Numbered from the stretch's first letter, positions 7,597-15,574 are shown. The stretch is 33,768 bases of DNA from Frankiaceae bacterium (GCA_019239875.1 JAFAZI010000006.1:1-33768), one strand, 5' to 3'. Made by a program: numbers and translations. Notes: generated by a model not told the origin, from the letters alone.

Positions 7597-9315
7597 ATGA
7601 CCACCATGACGCTTCCGGCAGCAGCGCCCCGTGAACTCCGCGACTACCAGCGTGACGCGGCGGACGCCGTAGAGCGGGACTGGGCCGACGGCAAGCGCCG
7701 CGTGGGCGTCGTTCTCCCGACCGGCTCGGGCAAGTCCACCGTGATCGCCGAGCTGATCCACCGCGCCTACACCGACGGCGAGCCGGTCCTGGCCTTCGCC
7801 CATCGCGGCGAACTGCTCGACCAGATGCGCAAGGACTTCCACCTCCTCCACCCGTCGGTCCCGATGACCGAGACCGGGATCGTGCGCGCCGAGCAGGACG
7901 ATCACCACTGCCCGATCGTGTTCGCCACCCTCCAGACGCTCGCCACCGCCCACCGCCGCCAGGCGCTCGGTCGCCGGACGCGGCTGTTCTGGGACGAGGT
8001 TCACCACGCCGGAGCCGAGGGCTTCCACACCACGTTCTCCGAGCTGGGTGGATACGAGGACGCCCTGATGGCCGGGTTCACCGCCACGATGTACCGCAAC
8101 GAACGCGGCGTGATCGGCCTCGGCGACGTGATCGAGAAGGTCAGCTACGAGAAGGACATCAAGTGGGCGATCCGCAAGGGGTTCCTGGTCCAGCCTCGCG
8201 GGCTGACCGTGCGGATCAAGGGCCTGGACGCCCTGAACGACGTCCGCAACGTGGCCGGGGACTTCCACCAGGGCGAGCTGGCCGAGGTCATGGAGGCGGC
8301 GACCGAATACGTCGTGGACGCCATCAAGGAGCACGCCGCCGACCGCCGCCCGATCATCTTCGCCGCCTCGGTGGACGCCGCCCACCACATCGCTGAAGCG
8401 CTCACTGAGGCCGACTTCCCCGCCGTCGCCGTCACCGGCTCGATGGCCTACGCCGATCGGCTGCCGGTTTACGACGCCTTCCGCTCCGGCGAGGCTCGCG
8501 CGCTGGTGACCGTCCAGGTGCTCACCGAGGGCGCGGACTTCCCGATGTGCGACACCGTGGTCCTGGGTCGCCCGACCCGCAGCAAGAACCTCTACAGCCA
8601 GATGGTGGGCCGGGCGCTCCGCCTGTTCCCCGGCAAGACCGACGCGCTGGTCCTCGACCTCGCCGGGTCGGCCCGCCAGATGAAGCTGGTCAATCTCACG
8701 CAGCTGATCGAGGGCGTGGACGCCAAGGAGGTGGCCGAGGACGGCTCGCTGATCGAGCTGACCGAGGAGCCGCTGGAGCCGGTCGAGCCGATCGAGAAGC
8801 TGGTCCGCATGGGTCCGGTGGACATGGTGACCATCGACCTGTTGGCCAACGACGACACGCTCTGGCTGGAGACTCCCAAGGGCGTGCCGTTCGTCAACCT
8901 GATGGGTGATAACCAGGTCGTGTTCGTGTGGCCGGAGGACGGCTACGCGCCCGGTCGGCCCGACGCCGAGGGCAACGTCATCGAGACGACCAAGTGGGCG
9001 GTTGGCCAGATCAACACGCGCAACGGCAAAGGTGGCTGGGTCACCAGCTCGGGGCGCTACGTCAGCCAGGAGCCTGACTACACCGACCTCCCCGCCGCCC
9101 TGGAGGCTGCCGAGGTCTGGATCGTGGAGAGCGACCAGCAGCTCCCGGCGCGGACCGCCTCATGGCGGCGCAACCAGCCGCCCAGCGAGGCCCAGAAGCG
9201 ATTCGCGCGGACGCTGCACATCGTTGACGCCGACAACATGACCAAGGCCCGCCTGAGCGACGAGATAAGCATCAAGCTCGCCGCCAAGGTGCTGGACCGG
9301 GGGATCGAGAACTGA
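7597..9315 (+). CDS. SF2 DNA helicase (DEAD/DEAH, ResIII-like)
   Basis: A 572-residue ATP-dependent helicase for phage DNA unwinding or recombination. Motifs in order: LRDYQRDA Q-like start (14-21), motif I PTGSGKST (41-48), motif Ia AFAHRGELLDQ (66-76), motif II DEVHH (133-137), motif III FTATMYR (161-167), then in the second RecA fold motif V VLTEGADFP and motif VI QMVGRALRLFPGK. The last ~200 residues are a family-specific extension with an unknown role. An in-frame GTG at 7537 falls inside the leader hairpin and is unlikely to be the start; the ATG at 7597 has AGGA at 7590-7593 (only 3 bases away), and the ATG at 7606 is an alternative. The stop overlaps the nuclease ATG by one base, so the two proteins are made together and probably act together. 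Confidence 0.93.
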   Translation: MTTMTLPAAAPRELRDYQRDAADAVERDWADGKRRVGVVLPTGSGKSTVIAELIHRAYTDGEPVLAFAHRGELLDQMRKDFHLLHPSVPMTETGIVRAEQDDHHCPIVFATLQTLATAHRRQALGRRTRLFWDEVHHAGAEGFHTTFSELGGYEDALMAGFTATMYRNERGVIGLGDVIEKVSYEKDIKWAIRKGFLVQPRGLTVRIKGLDALNDVRNVAGDFHQGELAEVMEAATEYVVDAIKEHAADRRPIIFAASVDAAHHIAEALTEADFPAVAVTGSMAYADRLPVYDAFRSGEARALVTVQVLTEGADFPMCDTVVLGRPTRSKNLYSQMVGRALRLFPGKTDALVLDLAGSARQMKLVNLTQLIEGVDAKEVAEDGSLIELTEEPLEPVEPIEKLVRMGPVDMVTIDLLANDDTLWLETPKGVPFVNLMGDNQVVFVWPEDGYAPGRPDAEGNVIETTKWAVGQINTRNGKGGWVTSSGRYVSQEPDYTDLPAALEAAEVWIVESDQQLPARTASWRRNQPPSEAQKRFARTLHIVDADNMTKARLSDEISIKLAAKVLDRGIEN

Positions 9316-10739
9316 TGCCCACCGTGGCCGAGGAGTACCCGGCGCGCCGCCAGCCAGACGGGACGGTCTGGCGGCGGTCGGGTCGCGGTGCCCAGGAGGG
9401 CTGGACCGCACTGGAGAAGTACGCGGACCCGAGCTACTTCGCCGACGACGCGCCGCCCGTGATCGAGATAGGCGAGGACCCCTGGCCCAGCGATTCCGAG
9501 CTGGACCACCTCGCCGGAAAAGCCGCGCCCATGCCGCCCAGCGCCCCGCTGGCGGACGAACAGCCCTCCGGCGGTGTCAGTGCCGCCGAACCCACAACCG
9601 ACGAGGAGCCAGAGCCAATGACAGCCATCACCGAGGACTTCCAGTTCGCACCGCCGGAGCCGCGCTTCACGCAATGGGAACACCTCCCACTGCCCGCCGA
9701 CCCCGACCGGCCCAAGTCGGAGCACAACGGCTGGGGATGGTACAAGCTGCCCGCCCCTGAGACCGGCCTGCCGTCGGCCTTCCCGCGCGCGACGACGATC
9801 GCGGACACGCTCGATGATCAATACGGGCTGAACCGCTGGAAGCGCCGCGAGACCTCGGTCCGCCTGGTCCAGCTGCTCCGCATGGACCCCGCCGAGGTGA
9901 TCTGGCGCGAGCGCACGGGCGAGCCGGTGACCGTCAAGGACGCGCTGGACGCCCTCGACCAAGCGATGGCCGGGGACAAGGTGACCGCGATCGACAACAC
10001 GCTGGACGTGATCGACAACATGATGGGCGGCAGCCTGGCCCGCGAGCTGGGCGAGTGTGCTCACGCCTGGCTCGGCGCGATCAACGCGGGCACCGCGCTG
10101 CTCCGCGACGTCCCCGAGGTCGTCCAGCCGCACGTCCGCCACGGGCTGAGGGTGCTCGCCCACCGGGGGATCGTCGTGCTGCCGGAGTACACCGAGCGCA
10201 CGATCCTGAACGACCAGGGCGAGGAGACCGTGGCCGGGAAGATCGACGGCATAGGTCGGCTGCTCACGACCGGGGAGCTGGTCCTGCTCGACGTCAAGAC
10301 GAACAAGGATCTCAAATACAGCTGGCTGAGCTACGGCGTCCAGGTCGGCGGGGTCTACGGCTGGGCCACGAAGGTGCTCAGCGCCGACGGCAAGAGCTGG
10401 GAGCCGTTCCCCGAGATTCGCCAGGACTTCGCCGTCCTGCTCCACCTCCCCAGCGACCAGCCCGAGCGCGCCCAGGCGATCACGATCGACCGCTGGTGGG
10501 GCGGTGAGGTGATGATCTCCAGCCTGGAGGCCCGCCGCCGCCGCAAGGAGGCCAAGGTGGAGGTCCCCAAGCACGCCATCCCCGTGCCGTCCGCCGAGGC
10601 GGTCCGCTACTGCGAGGCGCGCAACGCGCTGAGCGCCATCACGACCGCCGACGAGGGTCAGGCGGTCTACGAGAGCTTTCAGGACGTCTGGGACGACGAC
10701 CTGAATCAGTTCGCCGAGGCCATCGCCGAGCTGCTGTAA
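9315..10739 (+). CDS. RecB/Cas4-like PD-(D/E)XK exonuclease
   Basis: A 474-residue protein with the RecB-family nuclease pattern: a helix with H250 (GECAHAWLG), D311 in GKIDGIG, D326-V-K328 in LLDVKT, and Q343 on the following helix (YGVQVGG). These would bind two metal ions and cut DNA. Actinophage relatives are usually named Cas4-family exonucleases; the four-Cys iron-sulphur cluster of true Cas4 is not evident. Residues 1-101 are a separate, Pro/acid-rich, low-complexity region. At 9591-9620 a copy of the start-associated leader ends in an in-frame ATG (Met102, base 9618), so a shorter 373-residue product may also, or only, be made. The ATG at 9315 overlaps the helicase stop, suggesting a helicase-nuclease pair for recombination or end processing. 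Confidence 0.88.
   Translation: MPTVAEEYPARRQPDGTVWRRSGRGAQEGWTALEKYADPSYFADDAPPVIEIGEDPWPSDSELDHLAGKAAPMPPSAPLADEQPSGGVSAAEPTTDEEPEPMTAITEDFQFAPPEPRFTQWEHLPLPADPDRPKSEHNGWGWYKLPAPETGLPSAFPRATTIADTLDDQYGLNRWKRRETSVRLVQLLRMDPAEVIWRERTGEPVTVKDALDALDQAMAGDKVTAIDNTLDVIDNMMGGSLARELGECAHAWLGAINAGTALLRDVPEVVQPHVRHGLRVLAHRGIVVLPEYTERTILNDQGEETVAGKIDGIGRLLTTGELVLLDVKTNKDLKYSWLSYGVQVGGVYGWATKVLSADGKSWEPFPEIRQDFAVLLHLPSDQPERAQAITIDRWWGGEVMISSLEARRRRKEAKVEVPKHAIPVPSAEAVRYCEARNALSAITTADEGQAVYESFQDVWDDDLNQFAEAIAELL
9593..9617 (+). repeat. Start-associated sequence, copy 4, inside the nuclease gene
   Basis: CACAACCGACGAGGAG followed by nine bases and ATG at 9618. It matches the leaders at 3811 and 6619 base for base across CACAACCGAC. 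Here it is read in frame as coding sequence, about 100 codons into the nuclease gene. This indicates either an internal translation start or a past fusion of an upstream reading frame to the nuclease. Confidence 0.55.
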
Positions 10740-10845
10740 CACCGTCCCTCGGGCTGGCGGCTCCCTCGGGAGCGCGGCATCACGCCCGACCACATGAAAA
10801 CGCGCAGACATAGACACAAGCGCACTCACAGAAGGAGCCGCCAAC
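10740..10845 (+). promoter_or_regulatory. Leader region of the SSB-like gene
   Basis: A 106-base non-coding stretch. It holds a small hairpin GCTCC-CTCG-GGAGC (10760-10773) without a following T-run, then an A/C-rich, G-poor stretch like the leader before 7597, then AAGGAG at 10832-10837, 8 bases before the ATG. I see no convincing -35/-10 pair, so the downstream gene may be expressed by read-through. Confidence 0.4.
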
Positions 10846-11487
10846 ATGGCCGGTCCGTTCGACAAGAAGAAGGGTGGCACCGCCACCGCTCCCGCCGCTG
10901 CCGCCTCCAAGGCCGACAACGACGACCCGACCAAGGCCGAGGTGACCAACCTCGGGGAGGACAAGCCGGTCCCCAAGGGTGACCCGTTCGGCAACGTCAG
11001 CGATCCCTCGGGCGTGTCCGGCTACAAGCCCGGCGCGTTCATGGGCCAGCTGGTCCTGATGCATCCGACCGAGACCGGCAAGATGCGGACCTCGGCGAAC
11101 ACCGCCGAGAACCCAGAGAGCGAGTTCGTCCGCTACGACATCATCCCGCTGACGGTGCCCGAGGAGGGCGCGCCGACGCGGAACCCGGCCACGCTCGGCC
11201 AGGATGACGACGGCGAGACCGTGGTCACCGTGCTGAACAAGGACGGGGAGGTCGAGAGTTTCGAGGCTTACGAGGTCGGCGAGCGGATTGACGACGTGCT
11301 GATCTTCAATAAGCCGCTGGTCCGCGAGGGCAAGAAGGCCCTGGAGAAGGGCACCTCCTGGCTCCTGGGCCGGATCACCCTCGGCACGAAGAAGCCGGGC
11401 CAGTCGGCTCCGGTGATCCTCGTCGCGGGTGACGAGGAGGACAAGGCGATCTACCAGGAGTGGCGCGCCCAGGCGGCGAAGAAGTAG
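10846..11487 (+). CDS. Possible ssDNA-binding/replication accessory protein
   Basis: A 213-residue acidic protein. Residues 1-55 are low complexity (Lys-rich, then Ala/Pro/Asp), the rest a compact beta-rich domain: GAFMGQLVLMHP, FVRYDIIPLTVP, ETVVTVLNKDGEVESFEAYEVG, IDDVLIFNKPLVR, SWLLGRITLGTKKPGQSAPVILV. This order of strands with a short helix and a Lys/Ala-rich tail resembles OB-fold-like proteins annotated as ssDNA-binding in several actinophages. The resemblance is from memory of pattern, not alignment. Position at the end of the polymerase-primase-helicase-nuclease series supports a DNA-binding role. It has its own leader with AAGGAG and is followed by a strong terminator. It may be highly expressed. 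Alternatively it is a structural or unknown protein. Confidence 0.6.
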   Translation: MAGPFDKKKGGTATAPAAAASKADNDDPTKAEVTNLGEDKPVPKGDPFGNVSDPSGVSGYKPGAFMGQLVLMHPTETGKMRTSANTAENPESEFVRYDIIPLTVPEEGAPTRNPATLGQDDDGETVVTVLNKDGEVESFEAYEVGERIDDVLIFNKPLVREGKKALEKGTSWLLGRITLGTKKPGQSAPVILVAGDEEDKAIYQEWRAQAAKK

Positions 11488-11500
11488 CTCCGCCAACGAC

Positions 11501-11538
11501 AACGCCCGGTCTCCCACCGACAAGGGAGGCCGGGCGTT
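11501..11538. terminator. Bidirectional hairpin terminator between convergent modules
   Basis: A 15-base-pair stem (11501-11515 with 11524-11538, one G-U pair) and an 8-base loop. It lies in the 100-base gap between the end of the + strand replication module and the end of the - strand lysis cassette. There is no T-run on either side, as is common for hairpin terminators in high-GC actinobacteria. No other feature is visible in the gap. Confidence 0.75.
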
Positions 11539-11587
11539 GCTCGCTGGACCCACAACCAAGAAGGTCGCGCCAAGGGTACCGCCCCGG

Positions 11588-12997
11588 TCACGCCCCGATC
11601 AACGGACGCACCGCGTTGAGAGCCACCTGGACGCCCGTCAGCCCACCGAACTCCGGCTGAGGCTGCTCATAGAGGCCATGCGTCTGGATGCCGGGCAGCG
11701 CCATCAGCAGGCCGATCAGCTCGGGGATCGAGGTCAGGATGCCGGTCGGCGTCAGAATCTTGGCGATCTCCGCCGACACCGCCTCGGCGCTGTCGTCGTT
11801 GGTCTGGGCGTAGCCGACCAGCGGCGTCAGGGCACTGCCCGACATGCCGGTGACCGAGGCCAGGAGCGGGATCGCCCCGGCCATGCCCGCCAGCCCGCCG
11901 AGGCCACCGAGCAGACCACCGCCACCGCCGCCCAGGAACCCGCCGGTCAGCAGGCCGAGCAGCGCCGGGATGACCAGCTTCGCCAGGTAGACGATGAACG
12001 GCAGCTCAGTCTCCGCGTTGATCACGACCTGGTAGGCAATGTGAGCAATCCGCGACGTATTGCAGGCATAGAAGTCCGGCGCGGTCGGGGTCTCGGTCAC
12101 CACGTCGATGATCAGCGCGGCGAGCCACGGCGGCGCGACCCACTCGCTGATCCCCTTGCCCTTGGGATTGCGCCCGTAGCGCGTCGGGCCACCCTGGCGA
12201 GCCGGGTTGCCGAACGCCACGATCGCCTTCAGGAACCGCCGGAGCAGAGCGAACACGCCGCCGTCCCCGAACAGGCGCGCGGCGGCGCGAATGATGCCGT
12301 CAGCGCTCTGGCTGTAGCCCACCAGGATGATCTGGAAGGCGCGCGGCAGCTGGGACACCTGGGCCTCGGTGATCGCCTGGCCAGGAGCCAGGTGGACGCC
12401 GTAGATGGTCAGAATGTCCTCACGTAGGCGGCGCTCGACTTCGTGGTCCTCCAGGGCGATGGTGTCCAGGTAGCTCTGGGCGCTGTCGCCGCCCATCAGC
12501 CCGAGGTAACCGCCCTTGGGGTAGCCCGCCGGGAAGTGCCGGACGCCCGCGTTCTCCTTCAGCCACTCGCACGTATTGAACGGCGGGCCGACCCACCAGT
12601 CCACACCGCTGCCCGGCGCGCTGATGGCGAAGGTGTCGGTAATGACATGCGCCGGAGGCGGGTTCGCGCCAGCGCCGGGGCGCGGCTCGATGTCCAGCTG
12701 GACCTTCGTGTTGTAGTCGAGCCAGCCGCGCCGGTCCATCCTCGGGCCGAGCTTCACGCCGCGCGCGATCTCGTCGTTTCGCCGGTCCTGGAAGGTGCCC
12801 AGGGCCTTGCCGAACGCCTCGGTGTAGATCGGCGTCCCGTCGTTGGCGGGCTTGCCGTAGCTGAAGCGACCCAGGTAGACCTTGGCCTTGACGATGTTCG
12901 GGTCGGAGTCGCCGACGGTGTTCGGCGGATGCCAGCCGCCGCGCGGGACCTGGACCTCGACGCCCTGGACGGTGATCGTTTGGACGGGCGCGGTCAC
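11588..12997 (-). CDS. lysB: Lysin B (mycolyl-arabinogalactan esterase)
   Basis: A 469-residue alpha/beta-hydrolase that releases mycolic acids from arabinogalactan and completes lysis of mycolate-bearing hosts. The N-terminal ~100 residues resemble a peptidoglycan-binding region (FGKALGTFQDRR..., 62-73). The cutinase-like core has the nucleophile elbow G227-Y-S229-Q-S231, a probable acid D308 (TAPDFYAC) and base H440 (QTHGLYEQ). Between acid and base lies an unusually long, very Gly-rich hydrophobic stretch (~340-400, including GGFLGGGGGG). Mycobacteriophage D29 LysB is about 254 residues, so this one is much larger. It has a GTG start overlapping the lysin A stop by four bases. No signal peptide is seen, so export relies on a holin or other route. 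Confidence 0.92.
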   Translation of the reverse strand: MTAPVQTITVQGVEVQVPRGGWHPPNTVGDSDPNIVKAKVYLGRFSYGKPANDGTPIYTEAFGKALGTFQDRRNDEIARGVKLGPRMDRRGWLDYNTKVQLDIEPRPGAGANPPPAHVITDTFAISAPGSGVDWWVGPPFNTCEWLKENAGVRHFPAGYPKGGYLGLMGGDSAQSYLDTIALEDHEVERRLREDILTIYGVHLAPGQAITEAQVSQLPRAFQIILVGYSQSADGIIRAAARLFGDGGVFALLRRFLKAIVAFGNPARQGGPTRYGRNPKGKGISEWVAPPWLAALIIDVVTETPTAPDFYACNTSRIAHIAYQVVINAETELPFIVYLAKLVIPALLGLLTGGFLGGGGGGLLGGLGGLAGMAGAIPLLASVTGMSGSALTPLVGYAQTNDDSAEAVSAEIAKILTPTGILTSIPELIGLLMALPGIQTHGLYEQPQPEFGGLTGVQVALNAVRPLIGA

Positions 12998-14589
12998 TTC
13001 TTGGCCGACTTCTTGGGCGGGTCAGTGAGCGAGCCGGTCGGGCCGAGGATGGCCTGGAGCGCGGCGGGCGCGGAGCCGATCAGCGGGACGAACGCCTGAG
13101 CCAGCGCCTTGGCGTTCTCGGGGTAGTGCTCGGCGGCGAAGGTGCCCTCCGCCGGACCCTCCTCGGCCACGCGGCGAACGTCGTCGGCGTAGGGTTCAAA
13201 CCCGGCGATCGCGCCCAGGATCACCCAGGCGTTGAATGCGTTCGCGTCGATGAACAGCTCCATCCCCACGGTGTCGTCCACGCCGCCGGGGCGGGCGAAG
13301 ATCGAACGGCTGTCCCACTTCTCGGGCATCGTGCCGCCGCCCAGAATCTTGTCCACCGCCTTGTTCAGTCGATCGGCGTTGACGTTGCTCATCCAGTCCT
13401 CCTCGGTTGCGGGGTCGTTCGTCGGGCCAGCGGCGGCGACCTTCGCCACCTCGCCTCGGAACCAGTCCATGTCCAGGTTCGCCGGGTCGGGCTTGCCCTG
13501 GTAGTTGTGAATGGGGTTATCCGCCCCGGCCCACTCCTTGTGTGCCAGCTGGTGATCGACGGGCAGCGTCCCCTGGAGGTACCAGGAGATAGCGCCGCCG
13601 ACGCGGATCATCGCGTTCAGCTGGGCCTCGGGCCAAGGGTTATGCAGCTCCTCGGGACCCCAGGAGTAGGCGCACTCAAAGCCGACTGACCGCTGGTTCA
13701 TCGAGCCGCGCGGGACGCCGGGCCAGATGCCGTCGCCCGCGTGCCAGGCGATGCCTGAGCCGGTCAGGGTGACATGGCCATCTGGGTGGATCAGGCCGGT
13801 GGCGGCGAGACCGAGGGCCGGATGGTGAGCAATGCCCTCGTCGGTCTCGTTCACGCTGCCCGTGTGATGCCAGATCACGTAGTCGATCACGCCGAAGTCG
13901 CCATGACCGCGCTGGTCCCAGGGGACGCCCTCGGCGTCGGTGTAGGTCGAGACCGACACGCCGAACGCGCGAAGAAGCTCGGGCAGGTAGAGCGGATCGC
14001 CTCGGTGGCCGGGGTTCGGCTGGATGACCGGCGCGGGCGGAACCGTCGGCGCGGGCTTGACCGGCGAGGGGACGACCGGGGTCAGCGGCGTGGGCGAGGT
14101 GGCCAGGGCGCGGCGGAGGAGGCTCCAGCAGTAGTCCCAGTGCTTGGCGTAGGCGTCGGGGACGCCGCTGCCCTGGATGCGCTGGACGATCCCGTTCGCC
14201 GCCCACGCATCGCGGACGCTCTGGTAGTCCTCGCTCATCCGGTCCTGGAAGGTGTCTACCGCGCACTCCAGCGTCATGCGGCAGACCATCGGACCCCACC
14301 AGTTGTCCGGCGAGTCGCCCAGGTCCTCGCCGGGCGCGCCGTTCTGCTGCTGGAGGTAGCCGACCGAGCGCCCGTCGTTGCTCTCGGAGTCGTGGTCGTA
14401 GCGCTCCGAGCTGGGGTCCTTGCGGTTCCACGGGTTCCAGAAGTCGGACTCCTGGCGGATACCCATCAGGGTGATGACCGAGCACAGCTCGGGGTTCTTC
14501 TGGCCGCGCTTCAGGCTGACACTGTGGACCCGCCGGGCGATGTTCTCCTCGGTGTCCAAAGGCGTCGGGTTCTTCTGGACAAAGCTCAC
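12994..14589 (-). CDS. lysA: Lysin A (endolysin: transglycosylase-like + amidase)
   Basis: A 531-residue modular endolysin that degrades peptidoglycan. Residues ~30-165 look like a lysozyme/transglycosylase domain: IRQE47S with the candidate catalytic Glu, then GRSVGY78LQQQ. A Pro-rich linker (165-195) follows. Residues ~230-385 form an amidase_2 (N-acetylmuramoyl-L-alanine amidase) domain with zinc-ligand candidates H241/H242 (IWHHTG), H350 (LAHKEW) and D368 (KPDP). The final ~130 residues (397-531) are unassigned and may bind the cell wall. I chose the GTG at 14589 because further extension would run through the divergent promoter and into the opposite-strand gene. There is no clear ribosome site; a TACGCT box seven bases upstream suggests a leaderless message. 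Overlaps lysin B by four bases. Confidence 0.92.
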   Translation of the reverse strand: MSFVQKNPTPLDTEENIARRVHSVSLKRGQKNPELCSVITLMGIRQESDFWNPWNRKDPSSERYDHDSESNDGRSVGYLQQQNGAPGEDLGDSPDNWWGPMVCRMTLECAVDTFQDRMSEDYQSVRDAWAANGIVQRIQGSGVPDAYAKHWDYCWSLLRRALATSPTPLTPVVPSPVKPAPTVPPAPVIQPNPGHRGDPLYLPELLRAFGVSVSTYTDAEGVPWDQRGHGDFGVIDYVIWHHTGSVNETDEGIAHHPALGLAATGLIHPDGHVTLTGSGIAWHAGDGIWPGVPRGSMNQRSVGFECAYSWGPEELHNPWPEAQLNAMIRVGGAISWYLQGTLPVDHQLAHKEWAGADNPIHNYQGKPDPANLDMDWFRGEVAKVAAAGPTNDPATEEDWMSNVNADRLNKAVDKILGGGTMPEKWDSRSIFARPGGVDDTVGMELFIDANAFNAWVILGAIAGFEPYADDVRRVAEEGPAEGTFAAEHYPENAKALAQAFVPLIGSAPAALQAILGPTGSLTDPPKKSAKK

Positions 14590-14608
14590 CCGGCCCAGCG
14601 TAGGCCGG
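14590..14608 (-). promoter_or_regulatory. Candidate lysin A promoter box inside an inverted repeat
   Basis: On the - strand a -10-like TACGCT ends seven bases before the lysin A GTG. It is framed by the inverted repeat CCGGCC-N7-GGCCGG (14590-14595/14603-14608), which could be an operator. A -35 box is not convincing. If this is the promoter, the message starts at or next to the start codon. The lysis genes would then be controlled separately from the tail operon. Confidence 0.35.
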
Positions 14609-14632
14609 TCTGGTGAATATCTCGGTAACGGG

Positions 14633-14660
14633 TTGACTTCTCCTCCCAAGTCGGGATAGT
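14633..14660 (+). promoter_or_regulatory. Strong sigma70-like promoter of the regulatory island
   Basis: TTGACT (14633-14638), 16-base spacer, GATAGT (14655-14660). This is the best promoter match in the window. The spacer carries CCCAAGTCGG directly before the -10, the element shared with three other sites. GACTT (14635-14639) and AAGTC (14648-14652) form a further inverted pair across the spacer. It is divergent from the lysin A gene, whose start is about 45 bases away. Confidence 0.75.
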
Positions 14661-14672
14661 CTGATCGTGTTC

Positions 14673-14689
14673 GGCGGGAATGGCCCGCC
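14673..14689 (+). other. 5' leader hairpin of the island transcript
   Basis: GGCGGG-AATGG-CCCGCC, a perfect 6-base-pair stem beginning about six bases after the predicted transcription start near 14667. It parallels the longer hairpin at 7507-7542, which also sits at the 5' end of a predicted transcript. AGGA (14699-14702) lies between it and the start codon at 14710. Confidence 0.5.
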
Positions 14690-14709
14690 CTCACAGATAG
14701 GAACCGACA

Positions 14710-15498
14710 ATGGGAACTCCCTTCGCCTCCACCTCCACCGCCCCCGCCTCGATCGTTCGCCCGGCCACCGACGCCCAGATCGTCCGCGCGCTGGTCCCGA
14801 TGCTGGAGGACCGCGACTGGGCCTCCTCCGATCAGACCGCCTACGTCGAGCGCGCCGCCGTGCTGAAGCTGGTCATCCGCTGGGCGACCAACGTCATGGA
14901 CGACGCCACGCCGCCCGCGATCAGCCGCGTGGTCCACAACACGGTCGGTCGGCTGGCCAGCCACGGCGAGAAGGTGAACGCCATCCTGGCCCACCTCGCC
15001 GAGCAGCCCGAGCAGTCCCGCCACCAGGGCGCGCTCGACGCCGCCAAGCTCTACGCGCCGCTGTCCAAGGAGGGCGCGTCGAAGCTGATCGGCTGGCTGG
15101 ACGCCCAGGGCGGCAAGAAGGTCACCGCCACCGCCCCGGCCACCGACGACCAGGGCTGGGTGGACGCCGAGACCGTCCCGGCGGGCAGCTACGCGCTGAC
15201 CATCGAGGACTCCTCGGTCGGCAATGACCTGGCGTTCTACCGGGTGGACCGCCCGACTGAGGGCAAGTGGGCCGGGTTCGTGTTCGTCAAGCTGGAGCTG
15301 GGACCCGAGACCCAGCGCCTGTCCATCCCGGCTCAGAAGTCGGTCCTCCGCCGGATCGCCGAGGTCGGCGCGCGCGAGGCGTCGATCCTCTACGGCCAGA
15401 AGATCGAGAAGTGCGGCGTTTGCCACACGAAGCTCACGAACAAGGAGAGCCGGGAGGCCGGGATCGGGCCGGACTGCCGGAAGAAATTCGGCTGGTGA
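14710..15498 (+). CDS. Zinc-finger protein, DUF6011-like C-terminus
   Basis: A 262-residue protein. The C-terminal ~32 residues hold C-G-V-C-H...GIGPDC, a Cys cluster of the DUF6011 type likely to bind zinc and possibly nucleic acid. The N-terminal ~100 residues are helical (DAQIVRALVPMLEDRDW, AAVLKLVIRWATNVMDD). A central beta-rich domain (~155-215) runs GSYALTIEDS, LAFYRVDRP, WAGFVFVKLELG. The start has AGGA seven bases upstream. It is the first gene behind the strongest promoter, directly divergent from lysin A, so it could be an early, abundant protein. Function unknown; a DNA-binding or nucleic-acid-handling role is an inference from the Cys motif. Confidence 0.8.
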   Translation: MGTPFASTSTAPASIVRPATDAQIVRALVPMLEDRDWASSDQTAYVERAAVLKLVIRWATNVMDDATPPAISRVVHNTVGRLASHGEKVNAILAHLAEQPEQSRHQGALDAAKLYAPLSKEGASKLIGWLDAQGGKKVTATAPATDDQGWVDAETVPAGSYALTIEDSSVGNDLAFYRVDRPTEGKWAGFVFVKLELGPETQRLSIPAQKSVLRRIAEVGAREASILYGQKIEKCGVCHTKLTNKESREAGIGPDCRKKFGW

Positions 15499-15515
15499 CC
15501 TCCAGCCTCCACCTC

Positions 15516-15544
15516 GCCCGGCCCGCCACCTCGGCGGGTCGGGC
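15516..15544 (+). terminator. Intercistronic hairpin
   Basis: GCCCGGCCCGCC (15516-15527) pairs with GGCGGGTCGGGC (15533-15544), 12 base pairs with one G-U pair and a 5-base loop. It lies in the 76-base gap between the Zn-finger gene and the XRE gene. No T-run follows. It could partly terminate transcription, lowering expression of the repressor-like gene, or protect the 3' end of the upstream message. Confidence 0.5.
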
Positions 15545-15574
15545 ACTACCAACCGAGCAACTGAGGAGACCGAC

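Noticed and set aside
9315-10739. True Cas4 linked to a CRISPR system
   Set aside because: No four-Cys iron-sulphur cluster, no cas1/cas2 and no array; it fits general phage RecB-like exonucleases.
9078-10994. Long - strand open frame opposite the helicase-nuclease genes
   Set aside because: Shadow of the coding strand; it crosses two genes and a leader and lacks any recognisable motif.
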